Assembly: GCF_900109175.1 (NCBI RefSeq)
Contig: NZ_FNZE01000010.1
Coordinates: forward strand, 124,001 to 188,000
Length of the DNA stretch: 64,000 nt
Direction: 5' to 3'
Source of the DNA: Pseudomonas linyingensis
Lineage (GTDB): Bacteria; Pseudomonadota; Gammaproteobacteria; Pseudomonadales; Pseudomonadaceae
A program made the position numbers and the translations under genes. Numbering within the stretch: the stretch's first letter is position 1; every line of letters begins with the position of its first letter. Under the pieces are notes generated by a model. It was not told the DNA's origin and made no database searches. It saw nothing but the letters and a program-made list of their open reading frames with translations. Below are positions 35,911 through 44,364 of this stretch, piece by piece.

Positions 35911-37311
35911 ATGAAGACGACTCTTTTCCGTGCCAGCCTGCTGAGTGCAGGCATTCTCTGCGCATTCAGCCAGACCGTATCGGCCAAGGTTTCCCCCGAG
36001 GAAGCCGCTCGCCTGGGCAAGGACCTGACCTGCTCCGGCGCCGAGAAGGCCGGCAACGCCGACGGGACCATTCCGGAGTTCTCCGGCAAGTGGCTGGGCG
36101 CCCCCGACCACATCAAGCACGAGGGCACCGGCAAGTTCTGGGAAAACCCCTACGCCAACGAAAAGCCGCTGTTCACCATCACCGCGCAGAACATGGAGCA
36201 GTACGCCGACAAGCTCAGCGACGGGCAGAAGGCGCTGTTCAAGAAGTATCCGGAAACCTTCAAGATGCCGGTGTACACCAGCCACCGCGACTTCCGCTTC
36301 CCGGACTGGGTCTGCGAGGCCTTCAAGAAGAACGCCACCACGGCCGAGCTGGTCGACGATGGCCTCGGCCTGAAGGGTTTCACCGGCTCCAACCCGTTCC
36401 CGATTCCGAAGACCGGCCTGGAACTGCTCTGGAATATCAACAACACCGGTCCGCAGCCCTACAAGACCGAGCTGACGACCCAGGATGTGGTGGTCTATCC
36501 GGACGGCAACCTGGCCTGGGGCAAGACCGAGTACAAGTTCCTCGGCGTGCGTTCCGAACCGGGGGTGATGCGCGACACCACCGACCGCACGCCGCCGTAC
36601 GGTGGCATCCAGTCGATGGTCATCCAGAAGATCCACCTGCCGCTGCGCGACAAGGGCACGGTCTACTCCACGCGGGAAACCTTCAACTACAAGACCTCGC
36701 CGCGCGATGTCTACCTGTACAACCCCGGCACCCGCCGCGTGCGTCAGGCGCCGTCGTTCGGCTTCGACATGCCGCAGGGCGCCGGTGGCTTCCGTACCGT
36801 CGACGAGCACCACATGTTCAACGGCTCGCCGGAACGCTACGACTGGAAGATCGTCGGCAAGCGCGAGATCTACATTCCCTGGAACGCCTTCAGCACTAAC
36901 CAGGCCGACGTGAAGATCGAGGGCTTGATCAAGCACAAGGGCCACGTCAACACCGAGCCCATGCGCTTCGAGCTGCAGCGCGTCTGGGTGCTGGAAGCGA
37001 CCCTCAAGCCCGGTTTCCGCCACCAGTACGCCAAGCGCGTGTTCTACATCCAGGAGGACACCTGGGGCGCGGCACTGTCCGACCAGTACGACGGCCGCGG
37101 CCAGCTGTGGCGCACCGTGCTGGGCAACTGGATGTGGGCTTACGAGTCGCAGACGCCCTACTGGGGCCTCGCCGCGCACCATGATCTGATCTCCGGCGCC
37201 TACCTGGTGGACAACATCGCCAACGAGACCGGCGCGCCGGTCCTGGAAACCACGGACAACTGGACGCCGGCCATGTTCACCTCCGAGGCGGCGGCTCGCT
37301 GGGGGCGTTGA
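35911..37311 (+). CDS. DUF1329 periplasmic protein
   Basis: A 466-residue protein with signal peptide MKTTLFRASLLSAGILCAFSQTVSA. The mature start KVSPEEAARLGKDLTCSGAEKAGNADGTIPEFSG carries the AGNADGTIP motif typical of DUF1329, whose fold is LolA-like and suited to carry lipids across the periplasm. Conserved tryptophan-rich blocks (RFELQRVWVLEATLKPGFRHQYAKRVFYIQEDTW) are present near residues 350-390. It is the last gene of the DUF1302 operon; a strong terminator follows. Confidence 0.88.
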   Translation: MKTTLFRASLLSAGILCAFSQTVSAKVSPEEAARLGKDLTCSGAEKAGNADGTIPEFSGKWLGAPDHIKHEGTGKFWENPYANEKPLFTITAQNMEQYADKLSDGQKALFKKYPETFKMPVYTSHRDFRFPDWVCEAFKKNATTAELVDDGLGLKGFTGSNPFPIPKTGLELLWNINNTGPQPYKTELTTQDVVVYPDGNLAWGKTEYKFLGVRSEPGVMRDTTDRTPPYGGIQSMVIQKIHLPLRDKGTVYSTRETFNYKTSPRDVYLYNPGTRRVRQAPSFGFDMPQGAGGFRTVDEHHMFNGSPERYDWKIVGKREIYIPWNAFSTNQADVKIEGLIKHKGHVNTEPMRFELQRVWVLEATLKPGFRHQYAKRVFYIQEDTWGAALSDQYDGRGQLWRTVLGNWMWAYESQTPYWGLAAHHDLISGAYLVDNIANETGAPVLETTDNWTPAMFTSEAAARWGR

Positions 37312-37334
37312 TCCGCTAGCAAGCGGTAGAAGCG

Positions 37335-37368
37335 GAGCCCTCCCCACGCTGTGGGGAGGGCTCTTTTC
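37335..37368 (+). terminator. Rho-independent terminator after DUF1329
   Basis: A 13-bp perfect GC-rich stem (37335-37347 with 37351-37363), 3-base loop, then TTTTC. It lies 23 bp after the stop. Confidence 0.85.
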
Positions 37369-37479
37369 ATTTCGGCAGGCGCAGGGCTGCGGAGGCAGAG
37401 GCCGCCCGAAGCCGCCTTTCCGTTACCATCCTGTCTCGACTCTCCACGACACCACCCGACGGCCAGGAACAGAAGCACC

Positions 37480-37971
37480 ATGAGCATTCCGACCTTTCGC
37501 ACCGCCACCCCGGCGGACACCGACCGCTGCTACCAGATCGAGATCTCGGCCTACGAAGGCGATGAAGCGGCCACCCGGGAAAAGATCGCCACGCGGATCG
37601 AACAATACCCGCAAGGCTTCCTGGTCATGGAGCTGGATGGCGAGGTGATCGGCTTCATCAACAGCGGCTGTGCGCACGACGTGGTCATGTCCGACGAGGC
37701 ATTCAAGGAGCTGGTCGGCCACGATGCCGAGGCGCCGAACGCGGTCATCATGTCGGTGGTCATCGATCCCGCGCACCAGGGCAAGGGCTACTCCACGCTG
37801 ATGATGCGTACCTTTGTCCGACGCATGCAGGCGCTAGGCAAGAAGACCATTCACCTGATGTGCAAGGAGCGCCACGTCGAGTTGTACAAGCGCATGGGCT
37901 ACCGCTACGTGCAGCCATCCGCGTCCGACCATGGCGGCATGGCGTGGCACGAGATGGTCATGGACATTTGA
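37480..37971 (+). CDS. GNAT-family N-acetyltransferase
   Basis: A 163-residue acetyltransferase with the GNAT acetyl-CoA loop in VIMSVVIDPAHQGKGYSTLMMRTFVRRMQALGKKTIHLMCKERHVELYKRMGYRYV (about residues 89-145, with H-Q-G-K-G as the pyrophosphate loop). It resembles the arylalkylamine-type group. The acceptor substrate is unknown. It sits just past a terminator and does not look like part of the steroid operons. Confidence 0.82.
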   Translation: MSIPTFRTATPADTDRCYQIEISAYEGDEAATREKIATRIEQYPQGFLVMELDGEVIGFINSGCAHDVVMSDEAFKELVGHDAEAPNAVIMSVVIDPAHQGKGYSTLMMRTFVRRMQALGKKTIHLMCKERHVELYKRMGYRYVQPSASDHGGMAWHEMVMDI

Positions 37972-38118
37972 AACCGAGGGGGGGAAGGGGGCCGATGTAT
38001 TTTCCCGAAGCGCGGCGGGGAAGACCGCTCCGAAGCAGGCATCCCGGATGGACGCATTCGCCTGACAAGGGCTCAGGAATGCGCCAGGGCTTCCCAGGGC
38101 TGCACAGCCAAGCGCGGG

Positions 38119-38598
38119 TTACCCCTTCAGCGCCGCTTCGATCGCCGCGATATCGATCTTGCGCATGGTCATCATCGCGTCGAAGGCGCGCTTGGCCGCT
38201 GCGCGATCCGGGCTGGCAATCGCGGCCGTCAGAACGCGTGGCGTGATCTGCCACGACAGGCCCCACCTGTCCCGGCACCAGCCGCATTCGCTTTCCTGGC
38301 CACCGTTGCCGACAATCGCGTTCCACAAGCGGTCCGTCTCGGCCTGGTCGTCGGTCGCAACCTGGAACGAGAAGGCCTCGCTATGCCTGAACGCCGGCCC
38401 GCCGTTAAGCCCGAGGCAAGGGATGCCCATCACCGTGAACTCGACGGTCAGGACATCGCCCTGCTTACCCGCCGGATAGTCGCCAGGCGCACGAAGCACA
38501 GCACCCACCGCGCTGTCCGGGAAGGTCGCGGCATAGAAGGTCGCAGCCTCCAGCGCAGTGCTGTCATACCAGAGACATATCGTGTTCTTGCTGATCAT
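38119..38598 (-). CDS. VOC-superfamily protein (PhnB/glyoxalase-like)
   Basis: A single-domain 159-residue protein starting MISKNTICLWYDSTALEAATFYAATFPDSAVGAV. The block DVLTVEFTVMGIPCLGLNGGPAFRHSEAFSFQVATDDQAETDRLWNAIVGNGG is typical of the 3-demethylubiquinone-9 methyltransferase-like VOC family. The enzymatic role of this family is generally unknown. It does not share the ring-cleavage architecture of the dioxygenase at 382, and no regulon site precedes it, so it is probably unrelated to steroid degradation. Confidence 0.78.
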   Translation of the reverse strand: MISKNTICLWYDSTALEAATFYAATFPDSAVGAVLRAPGDYPAGKQGDVLTVEFTVMGIPCLGLNGGPAFRHSEAFSFQVATDDQAETDRLWNAIVGNGGQESECGWCRDRWGLSWQITPRVLTAAIASPDRAAAKRAFDAMMTMRKIDIAAIEAALKG

Positions 38599-38778
38599 CT
38601 TGGCTCTCCACGATTGGGCTGAGACATGGAGTCTAGCCGCGCATTTGGCCTGTCGCGGGCTGACCCGTTGCGGACCTTCACTCCGGATTGCTCCGAGTGG
38701 GAGCGCAGCCAGTGACGCTCTGCGTCACAGAGGCGGACGCAGAGCGTGGGAGAGATCACAGTTGAGTTCGAGCCACGA

Positions 38779-39243
38779 TCAGGCTGCAGGGGTGTTTATT
38801 TCGTCGGGACCATCATTGAAATACGTGGTGTACTTTCTGAACGAGATCCTCCATTCGCCATCCTTCAGGGTCCAGGTGTCCAGATATTCCCCCCAAGTCC
38901 TCCACAGCTTGCCGGTGTAATCATTCTTCCCCTGATGTATCGCGTAGAAATTGCTTCGGGTTGTGGCGCTTTCTTCGTTGTACGCAAGCAACTGAACATT
39001 CATTATGTTGTGCTGCTTTTCGCCGCAATTCGACCCATCGCCAAGGTTAAGCTCTACGGAGCTGATGAATTGATCCCTGCTGGTATGGCCGACAACCCCG
39101 TTGTATTCGCCAACAATGTGGGTGTCGAATACGTTTTCCAGCTCCTTGAGGTTCAAGGTGTCGATCGCCAATCCGAATTGAAACAGCTTCCTGCTCAGGA
39201 TGTAGTGAAGTTCCATTTCGGCTCGCTCACCGGTACTCATCAT
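38779..39243 (-). CDS. SnoaL/NTF2-like protein, AT-richer than neighbours
   Basis: This 154-residue cone-shaped NTF2-like protein starts at the ATG after a CCGGAGATCGAG ribosome site; a second ATG follows directly. Motifs LNLKELENVFDTHIVGEYNG and WGEYLDTWTLKDGEWRISFRKYTTYF fit the SnoaL family, in which polyketide cyclases, hydratases and ketosteroid-isomerase relatives fall. Its codon usage is markedly less GC-rich than surrounding genes, hinting at acquisition from another source. It lies 69 bp after another SnoaL gene, likely in one transcript with it and the BVMO. Confidence 0.72.
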   Translation of the reverse strand: MMSTGERAEMELHYILSRKLFQFGLAIDTLNLKELENVFDTHIVGEYNGVVGHTSRDQFISSVELNLGDGSNCGEKQHNIMNVQLLAYNEESATTRSNFYAIHQGKNDYTGKLWRTWGEYLDTWTLKDGEWRISFRKYTTYFNDGPDEINTPAA

Positions 39244-39312
39244 CTCGATCTCCGGAATCTTTCTCTGAACGCTACAGGTCGCGCAGAAATGGGCATGGTC
39301 ACATCGCAGGTC

Positions 39313-39825
39313 TTACGCACGATTTTTCGGACCGAAATCCGTATCGACGTATACATCGAAGTTTTCCGTCGTTTGCCCGGTGATGGCCTTCTCCATCCGA
39401 TGTTGCATGCGCCACTGGCCGTTGATGCGCCGATAGGTGACGTCATAGTAACCGGCAGCCTGGCGCTGCCCATGGTAGTGACTGTTCGGGTTGAAAAGGC
39501 CGAGCCACTGGAAGTGCACCCGGCTGTATGCGGTGTCCCCGGCCAATTTGATCCGGGGCAGGTGCATGAAATGCAGCCCCTTGTAGATGGCATCGATCTC
39601 GCGGCAGAAGGCCGCCAGCTCGCTGGTGCCGGTATGGACGAGCCGCGGCTGGCTGCCCACTCCGGCCATGTCGAACACGCCGTCATTGGTGAACACCGCC
39701 GCCCAGCCGTCAGCGTCGCCGGCATCCCAGCTCCGGGCGTATTCCGCCTCGAGGTCCATGATCGCCAATCGGGCTTCGGCATCCGCCAGCCTGGCTTCCA
39801 GTGACGCTAATTTGTTGTCGTTCAT
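39313..39825 (-). CDS. SnoaL/NTF2-like protein
   Basis: A 170-residue NTF2-fold protein with an initial coiled helix (LASLEARLADAEARLAIMDLEAEYARSWDAGDADGWAAVFTNDGVFDM) and a long C-terminal sheet. The family includes scytalone dehydratase and ketosteroid isomerase-like members, so an isomerase or dehydratase acting on a steroid is conceivable. It starts 96 bp after the BVMO stop. Active-site residues cannot be assigned without alignment. Confidence 0.75.
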   Translation of the reverse strand: MNDNKLASLEARLADAEARLAIMDLEAEYARSWDAGDADGWAAVFTNDGVFDMAGVGSQPRLVHTGTSELAAFCREIDAIYKGLHFMHLPRIKLAGDTAYSRVHFQWLGLFNPNSHYHGQRQAAGYYDVTYRRINGQWRMQHRMEKAITGQTTENFDVYVDTDFGPKNRA

Positions 39826-39921
39826 ATCCGGATCTCCATCTCTGTTTTTGTTTTAACCTCGCCGCTCCATAGGGGCGCGGCTCGGGGCGTCCAGCCTTGC
39901 CGGCCGGACACCCCTCGGCAT

Positions 39922-41397
39922 TCAGCGCAGGACGAAGGCGTCGAGTTGCGGCGCCGCCATCTCGTCCTTGAAGCGCTGCTGCGACCACGGCCAGGTGTTC
40001 GGGATACCCTCGGCGTCCAGGTACCAGCTGTTGCAGCCGGAGCCGAACACCGTCTTGCGCGCGGCTTCCTTGCGGGCCACGTTGTAGGCATCCAGCGCGG
40101 ACTGCGCGGCACTGACTTCCTGGCACTGGCCACTGCGCACCAGCTCGATCAGTTGGGCGATGTAGCCCCACTGCAGTTCGGCGATGTCGATCAGCGAGAA
40201 GTTGCCGACCGGGCCGGTGGGGCCGTTGAGCATGAAGAAGTTGGGCAGCTCGGGGATGGAAACCGCCAGGTAGGCGGTCGGCCCCTTGGCCCAGGCCGTC
40301 TCGAGGGTGTGGCCGTCGCGGCCGATCACCTGCATCGGGCGCATGAACTGGTCGGCCTTGTAGCCGGTGGCCAGCACCAGCACGTCCAGCTCGTGCAGCT
40401 GGCCGTCGCGGGTGCGCACGCCGCCGGCTTCGACGCACTCGATGCCGTCGGTGACCAGCTCGGCATTCGGATGCTGGATCGCCTGGTAGTAGTCGGGCGA
40501 GTAGATCAGGCGCTTGCAGGCGGCGCGGTAGGTGGGGCGCAGCTTCTCGCGCAATACCGGATCGCTGACGCTGTTCTCCAGGTTGTCGCGGGCGATGGCT
40601 TCGATTTCGAGGATTTCCGGCGAGTTGGCGTCGAGCACCGCATTGGTGAAGCGCTCGACGTTGGCCAGGTAGGTTTCTTCGTTCTGCATGCGCTTGAGCA
40701 GGGCGCGGTCGGTGCGGAAGGCGGCCTTCTGCTCCTCGCTGAACGCCAGGTTTTCCACCGGGAAGATCCACTGCGCGGTGCGCTGGAAGTGCTTGAGCTT
40801 GCCGGCGCGGGCGGCCAGCGCGGAGACGATCTGTACGCCGGTGGAACCGTTGCCGACGATGCCGATGCGCCGGCCATCCAGCGGGATGCCGTGGTCCCAG
40901 CGGGCGCTGTGCAGCAGGTCGCCCTGGAAGCTGTCCAGGCCGCGGATGTTCGGGTAGCTGGGGTGGTGGAGCACGCCGGTGGCGGCGATGACGATGTCCG
41001 CGCTGTCGCGCAGGCCGCTCTTCATCTCCAGCTGCCAGCGGCCGTCGACGAATTCGCAGCGGACGATCTCCTCGTTGAAGCGGATCAGCTCGTCGACCCG
41101 ATACTTCTTCACCGTGCGCTCGAAATACTCCTGGATTTCCGCGCCCGGTGGCAGGAAGCGGCTCCAGTCGGGGTTGGGCTCGAAGGAGTAGGTGTAGGCG
41201 TGCGAGGGCACGTCGCAGGTGAGGCCGGGGTAGGTGTTCTCGCGCCAGGTGCCGCCGATGCGCGAGGCCTTCTCGTAGATGGTCACGTCACCGAAGCCGG
41301 CCTCGCGCAACTTGATGCCGCTCAGAATGCCGGCCATGCCGGCGCCCATCACCACCACCCGCAGATCGGATCTTGCTGTTGTGCTGTTCATGGTCAC
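39922..41397 (-). CDS. Flavin-containing Baeyer-Villiger-type monooxygenase
   Basis: This 491-residue FAD/NADPH enzyme has an FAD Rossmann loop GAGMAG (residues 18-23) and the Baeyer-Villiger fingerprint F157-x-G-x3-H163-x3-W167 (FQGDLLHSARWD). A second Rossmann loop GNGSTG begins near residue 182, and the ATG (GTWRENTYPGLTCDVPSHAYTYSF) block is also present. Such enzymes insert oxygen next to a ketone; steroid BVMOs act on C17 or C20 ketones. The start could be the second methionine (MNSTTARS). A regulon palindrome lies 67 bp upstream, supporting a place in the steroid regulon with the following two SnoaL-like genes. Confidence 0.87.
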   Translation of the reverse strand: MTMNSTTARSDLRVVVMGAGMAGILSGIKLREAGFGDVTIYEKASRIGGTWRENTYPGLTCDVPSHAYTYSFEPNPDWSRFLPPGAEIQEYFERTVKKYRVDELIRFNEEIVRCEFVDGRWQLEMKSGLRDSADIVIAATGVLHHPSYPNIRGLDSFQGDLLHSARWDHGIPLDGRRIGIVGNGSTGVQIVSALAARAGKLKHFQRTAQWIFPVENLAFSEEQKAAFRTDRALLKRMQNEETYLANVERFTNAVLDANSPEILEIEAIARDNLENSVSDPVLREKLRPTYRAACKRLIYSPDYYQAIQHPNAELVTDGIECVEAGGVRTRDGQLHELDVLVLATGYKADQFMRPMQVIGRDGHTLETAWAKGPTAYLAVSIPELPNFFMLNGPTGPVGNFSLIDIAELQWGYIAQLIELVRSGQCQEVSAAQSALDAYNVARKEAARKTVFGSGCNSWYLDAEGIPNTWPWSQQRFKDEMAAPQLDAFVLR

Positions 41398-41463
41398 ACC
41401 TTTTTATTGTTGGGTGCGACCAATCTAGGGGGTTGTGGGTGGGCGAACATGACCGGTCCCGGC

Positions 41464-41479
41464 TAGTCCTGTCGGACGA
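41464..41479. promoter_or_regulatory. Regulon palindrome site upstream of BVMO
   Basis: Reads TAGTCC-TGTC-GGACGA, an exact match to the consensus. It lies 67 bp upstream of the minus-strand BVMO start at 41397. The 300-bp gap to the + strand SleB gene (41398-41697) holds no gene. Confidence 0.65.
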
Positions 41480-41697
41480 TATCGGCCGGATACTCTGGGC
41501 CGGCCGAATCCCGCAGGAGCGGCGCCCTCGGCGTTTTTCAAGGTCGCGATATTATCGTGGAGGCGTTCGGATTTCTCTTGGTGTGCGTGACCCCGTGTGG
41601 CCGGCTTGAACGACGTCTGGCGACTACAATCAGGTCAAGTCAGCGCTGCAACGTCACCGTTTCATTGTTCAAGACAGTTTCAGCAGAAGGGTGGACC

Positions 41698-42351
41698 ATG
41701 CGATTCATATGGGTAGCTGCCTGTTTCGCAATCATCCTTCTGTACTTGGCGATTGACCAGGAGCAGAAAAAGGGAGCAGCTGAAGACCAGGCGCAGGTTC
41801 TGGAGCAAAAACAGGAAACAGCTGAAGACAAGGCGCAGGTCCTGGAACAGAAAGCGGTAGAGAAGGGCAGCGAGATACCTGTGCCCAAGTCCGAGGCCAT
41901 AAGCGCCTCCGAAGCACAGGCGGTCGATCCCGCAGGCGCAGCGCCTCTGGACGATGCAATCACCTGCCTTGCACGCAGCATCTACTGGGAAATCAAAGGC
42001 GGGGCGGTTGTCGAGATGGAAGCCGTCGCCAACGTGGTCATGAACCGGCTGGGCCATGAAGGCTTTCCAGACACGGTGTGCGCGGTGGTCAAGCAAGGTT
42101 CTGAAAAGCCTGGCTGTCAGTTTTCGTGGTGGTGTGACGGGCGTGCGGATCAGGTAAAGGAAGACGACCGGTATGCTCTTGCCAAGGAAGTCGCGCGAAA
42201 GGCACTCAACCAGCAGCTCAGGGACCGAACCCATGGCGCTCTATATTTTCACGACAGGACGGTGAAGCCTGCCTGGGCGAAGGAATACATCAAGACGGCC
42301 GAAACCCGGAATTTTCTTTTCTACAGGCCCCGTGGCGGGGCGGCGCGATAG
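41698..42351 (+). CDS. SleB-like cell-wall hydrolase with tandem coiled-coil repeat
   Basis: A 217-residue protein with an N-terminal membrane anchor (IWVAACFAIILLYLAI). It then has two near-identical 14-residue repeats (residues 28-55, core EDxAQVLEQK) of coiled-coil character, and a C-terminal hydrolase_2/SleB domain (CLARSIYWEIKGGAVVEMEAVANVVMNRLGHEGFPDTVCAVVKQG). SleB-type enzymes cut spore or vegetative peptidoglycan. The longer reading frame upstream is discounted because the membrane anchor starts at this ATG. No link to the steroid genes is evident. Confidence 0.82.
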   Translation: MRFIWVAACFAIILLYLAIDQEQKKGAAEDQAQVLEQKQETAEDKAQVLEQKAVEKGSEIPVPKSEAISASEAQAVDPAGAAPLDDAITCLARSIYWEIKGGAVVEMEAVANVVMNRLGHEGFPDTVCAVVKQGSEKPGCQFSWWCDGRADQVKEDDRYALAKEVARKALNQQLRDRTHGALYFHDRTVKPAWAKEYIKTAETRNFLFYRPRGGAAR

Positions 42352-42461
42352 GCAAACGTAGTGATCGAAGCCTTTGTCGAGCATCTCGGCCTGGCAGCCC
42401 AGGAGTTTGAGGCCATGCCTGCTGCTCGGCGACGAGCGCAGGCACCGTTCGACAGATCGGC

Positions 42462-44210
42462 TCAGGCCTGCTGCAGCTGTCCCTGCATCTGCTGCGTCCG
42501 TACCCTCTGGCCGGCGACATGGGCGCCGGCGCGGCGGCCGGAGAAGATGCAGTCAGCGGCGGACAGCCCGGAGATGTACAGGTGCGAGGGCAGGCCGATG
42601 GCCGTGCGCCCGGCGGCATACAGCCCGCCGATCGGCCTGTCGTCGTCACGCAGCACCTGGCCGCTGTCCTCGTCGACGCGCAGGCCGCCGACGGTCATGG
42701 ACGACAGCGGGAACAGGCTGCTGCGGATCGACACGTCGATGGCGTAGAACGGCCCCTCGGCGATGGCGTGGATGTCCTTCTGATCCTTGCCGAAGCGGTC
42801 GGCCTGCCAGCCGGCCGCCGCCAGGTTGTAGTCGCGAACCGATTCGCCGAGCGCCTGGGGATCGAGGCCGCACTTGCGTGCCAGCTCCTCCAGCGTGCGT
42901 CCCTTGCGCGAGGCGAACAACAGGGCGAGGATCGCCGGCTGACGCTGGAACGGCAGCATGTCGTCCTTGCGCACCTGGCGCCAGGCCTTGCGGTATAGGG
43001 CGCGGTCGAGGATCAGCAGGCCGGAGCCGTCCTGCTCGTCGCCCATCACCTGGCCGATGGCGGCGCCGTAGAGCATCTCGTCGCAGTAGCGCTCGCCGCG
43101 GGCGTTGACCAGCATAGCCTCGGCGAAGGCCTTGGGCGGGTTGAGGAAGCGCCAGCTGCTGATGCGGCCGAGACGGTCGGCGGCGCCGCCGACGCTCTGG
43201 CCGAGGCGGATGCCGCTGCCGTTGTCGCCCAGCGAGCCCAGCGGCATGCTGTCGGCGTAGCCGGGCGCATAGTGGTTGGCCATCGCGCGATTCTGGATGA
43301 AGCCGCCGCTGCTCAAACATACGCCGTGGCGGGCGCGGATGCGCCGCTCGACGGCATGCGCACTCTTCAGCGCCTCGGCCTTGCGCCAGTAGCGTAGGGC
43401 GATGCCACTGGTGATGCCGGAGCCGGGGAAGCTGGCCGGCAGCATCAGCTGGTATTTCGCCGCCTGCTGCATCAGCCGGCTGAACTCCGCGGCGGCCGCG
43501 CCGGGCGGTATCTGCAGAACCCTGACCCCCACCACGTTGTCGTCCTGGTCGACGATCAGCTGGCGGACCTCGGTCTGCGCCATGAAGCGCACGCCCAGCC
43601 GACTGGCCTGCTCGCGCAGCGGATCGGTCATGCGCACGCCGAAGCCGATGGGGGCGGAGGTGGGCGGCGAGTAGACCTTGTGGCCGCGCGCGGCGGGCCG
43701 GGCGACGGCCGCGGCGCGCGGAGACAGCGAGCTGTCGGAGTGGTACAGGTGGTAGCCCGGCGGCGGATAGGAGGTCTTGCCCGCGTACAGGGTGCTGTCG
43801 AAGCGTACGCCGTGGCGGGTCAGCCAGTCGATCATCTGCGGGCTCTGCTCGCAGAAGCGGCGCAGGGTGCTGTCCCTGACCACGCCCTGGGTCTCCAGCT
43901 GGAGGTAGCGGAACATGTCTTCCGCCGAGTCCTCGACGCCGGCCTCGCGCTGGACGGCGGTGCCGCCGCCGGCGTACACCACGCCACCGTTCATCGCTGT
44001 CGAGCCACCGCCGTCGAAGGCGTCCAGCGCCAAGACCTCCAGTCCTTGCTCGGCGGCCTCCAGCGCGGCGGCGATGCCGGCGCCGCCGTAGCCGACCACC
44101 ACAAAGTCGGCGGCATCGTCCCACGACACGCTCGCGGCGTCAGCCACCCGCTCCGGCTGGCGAACGGGGGAATACCAGTGGGGGCTACCGGGTTCATCGC
44201 GCTGGGTCAC
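42462..44210 (-). CDS. KstD-like FAD-binding flavoprotein
   Basis: A 582-residue flavoprotein of the fumarate reductase/3-ketosteroid dehydrogenase family, with FAD loop VVVGYGGAGIAAALEAAEQG and C-terminal GGLYAAGRTAIGLPSHLYISGLSAADCIFSGRRAGAHVAG. Start chosen at GTG 44210, which has a perfect AAGGAGAT site 7 bases upstream. An upstream in-frame ATG at 44261 falls inside a REPIN and would add 17 residues, so it is discounted. It may act on a 3-keto-steroid, e.g. as a delta-4(5-alpha)-dehydrogenase or reductase, but lacks the YPG-type end of true KstD, so function is open. Confidence 0.75.
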   Translation of the reverse strand: MTQRDEPGSPHWYSPVRQPERVADAASVSWDDAADFVVVGYGGAGIAAALEAAEQGLEVLALDAFDGGGSTAMNGGVVYAGGGTAVQREAGVEDSAEDMFRYLQLETQGVVRDSTLRRFCEQSPQMIDWLTRHGVRFDSTLYAGKTSYPPPGYHLYHSDSSLSPRAAAVARPAARGHKVYSPPTSAPIGFGVRMTDPLREQASRLGVRFMAQTEVRQLIVDQDDNVVGVRVLQIPPGAAAAEFSRLMQQAAKYQLMLPASFPGSGITSGIALRYWRKAEALKSAHAVERRIRARHGVCLSSGGFIQNRAMANHYAPGYADSMPLGSLGDNGSGIRLGQSVGGAADRLGRISSWRFLNPPKAFAEAMLVNARGERYCDEMLYGAAIGQVMGDEQDGSGLLILDRALYRKAWRQVRKDDMLPFQRQPAILALLFASRKGRTLEELARKCGLDPQALGESVRDYNLAAAGWQADRFGKDQKDIHAIAEGPFYAIDVSIRSSLFPLSSMTVGGLRVDEDSGQVLRDDDRPIGGLYAAGRTAIGLPSHLYISGLSAADCIFSGRRAGAHVAGQRVRTQQMQGQLQQA

Positions 44211-44244
44211 GTCGGGGATCTCCTTGAATTGGTGTTGATCAATC

Positions 44245-44341
44245 TGTAGGGGCGAATTCATTCGCCATGGGCTGCAATGCGGCCCCGGAGGTTGCCAAGG
44301 GCAGGCCGGTGGCCTGCTTGGCGAATGAATTCGCCCCTACA
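44245..44341. repeat. REPIN, long-spacer type, copy 5
   Basis: Arms at 44245-44266 and 44320-44341 enclose a 53-bp spacer that begins ATGGGCTGCAATGCGGCCCC and contains GTTGCCAAGGGCAGGCC. The same spacer class occurs at 54814 and 63406. It lies between the two oppositely placed minus-strand genes and overlaps the discounted start of the flavoprotein gene. Confidence 0.85.
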
Positions 44342-44364
44342 GGGGTGGCCAGGGCCGGGGGCGG

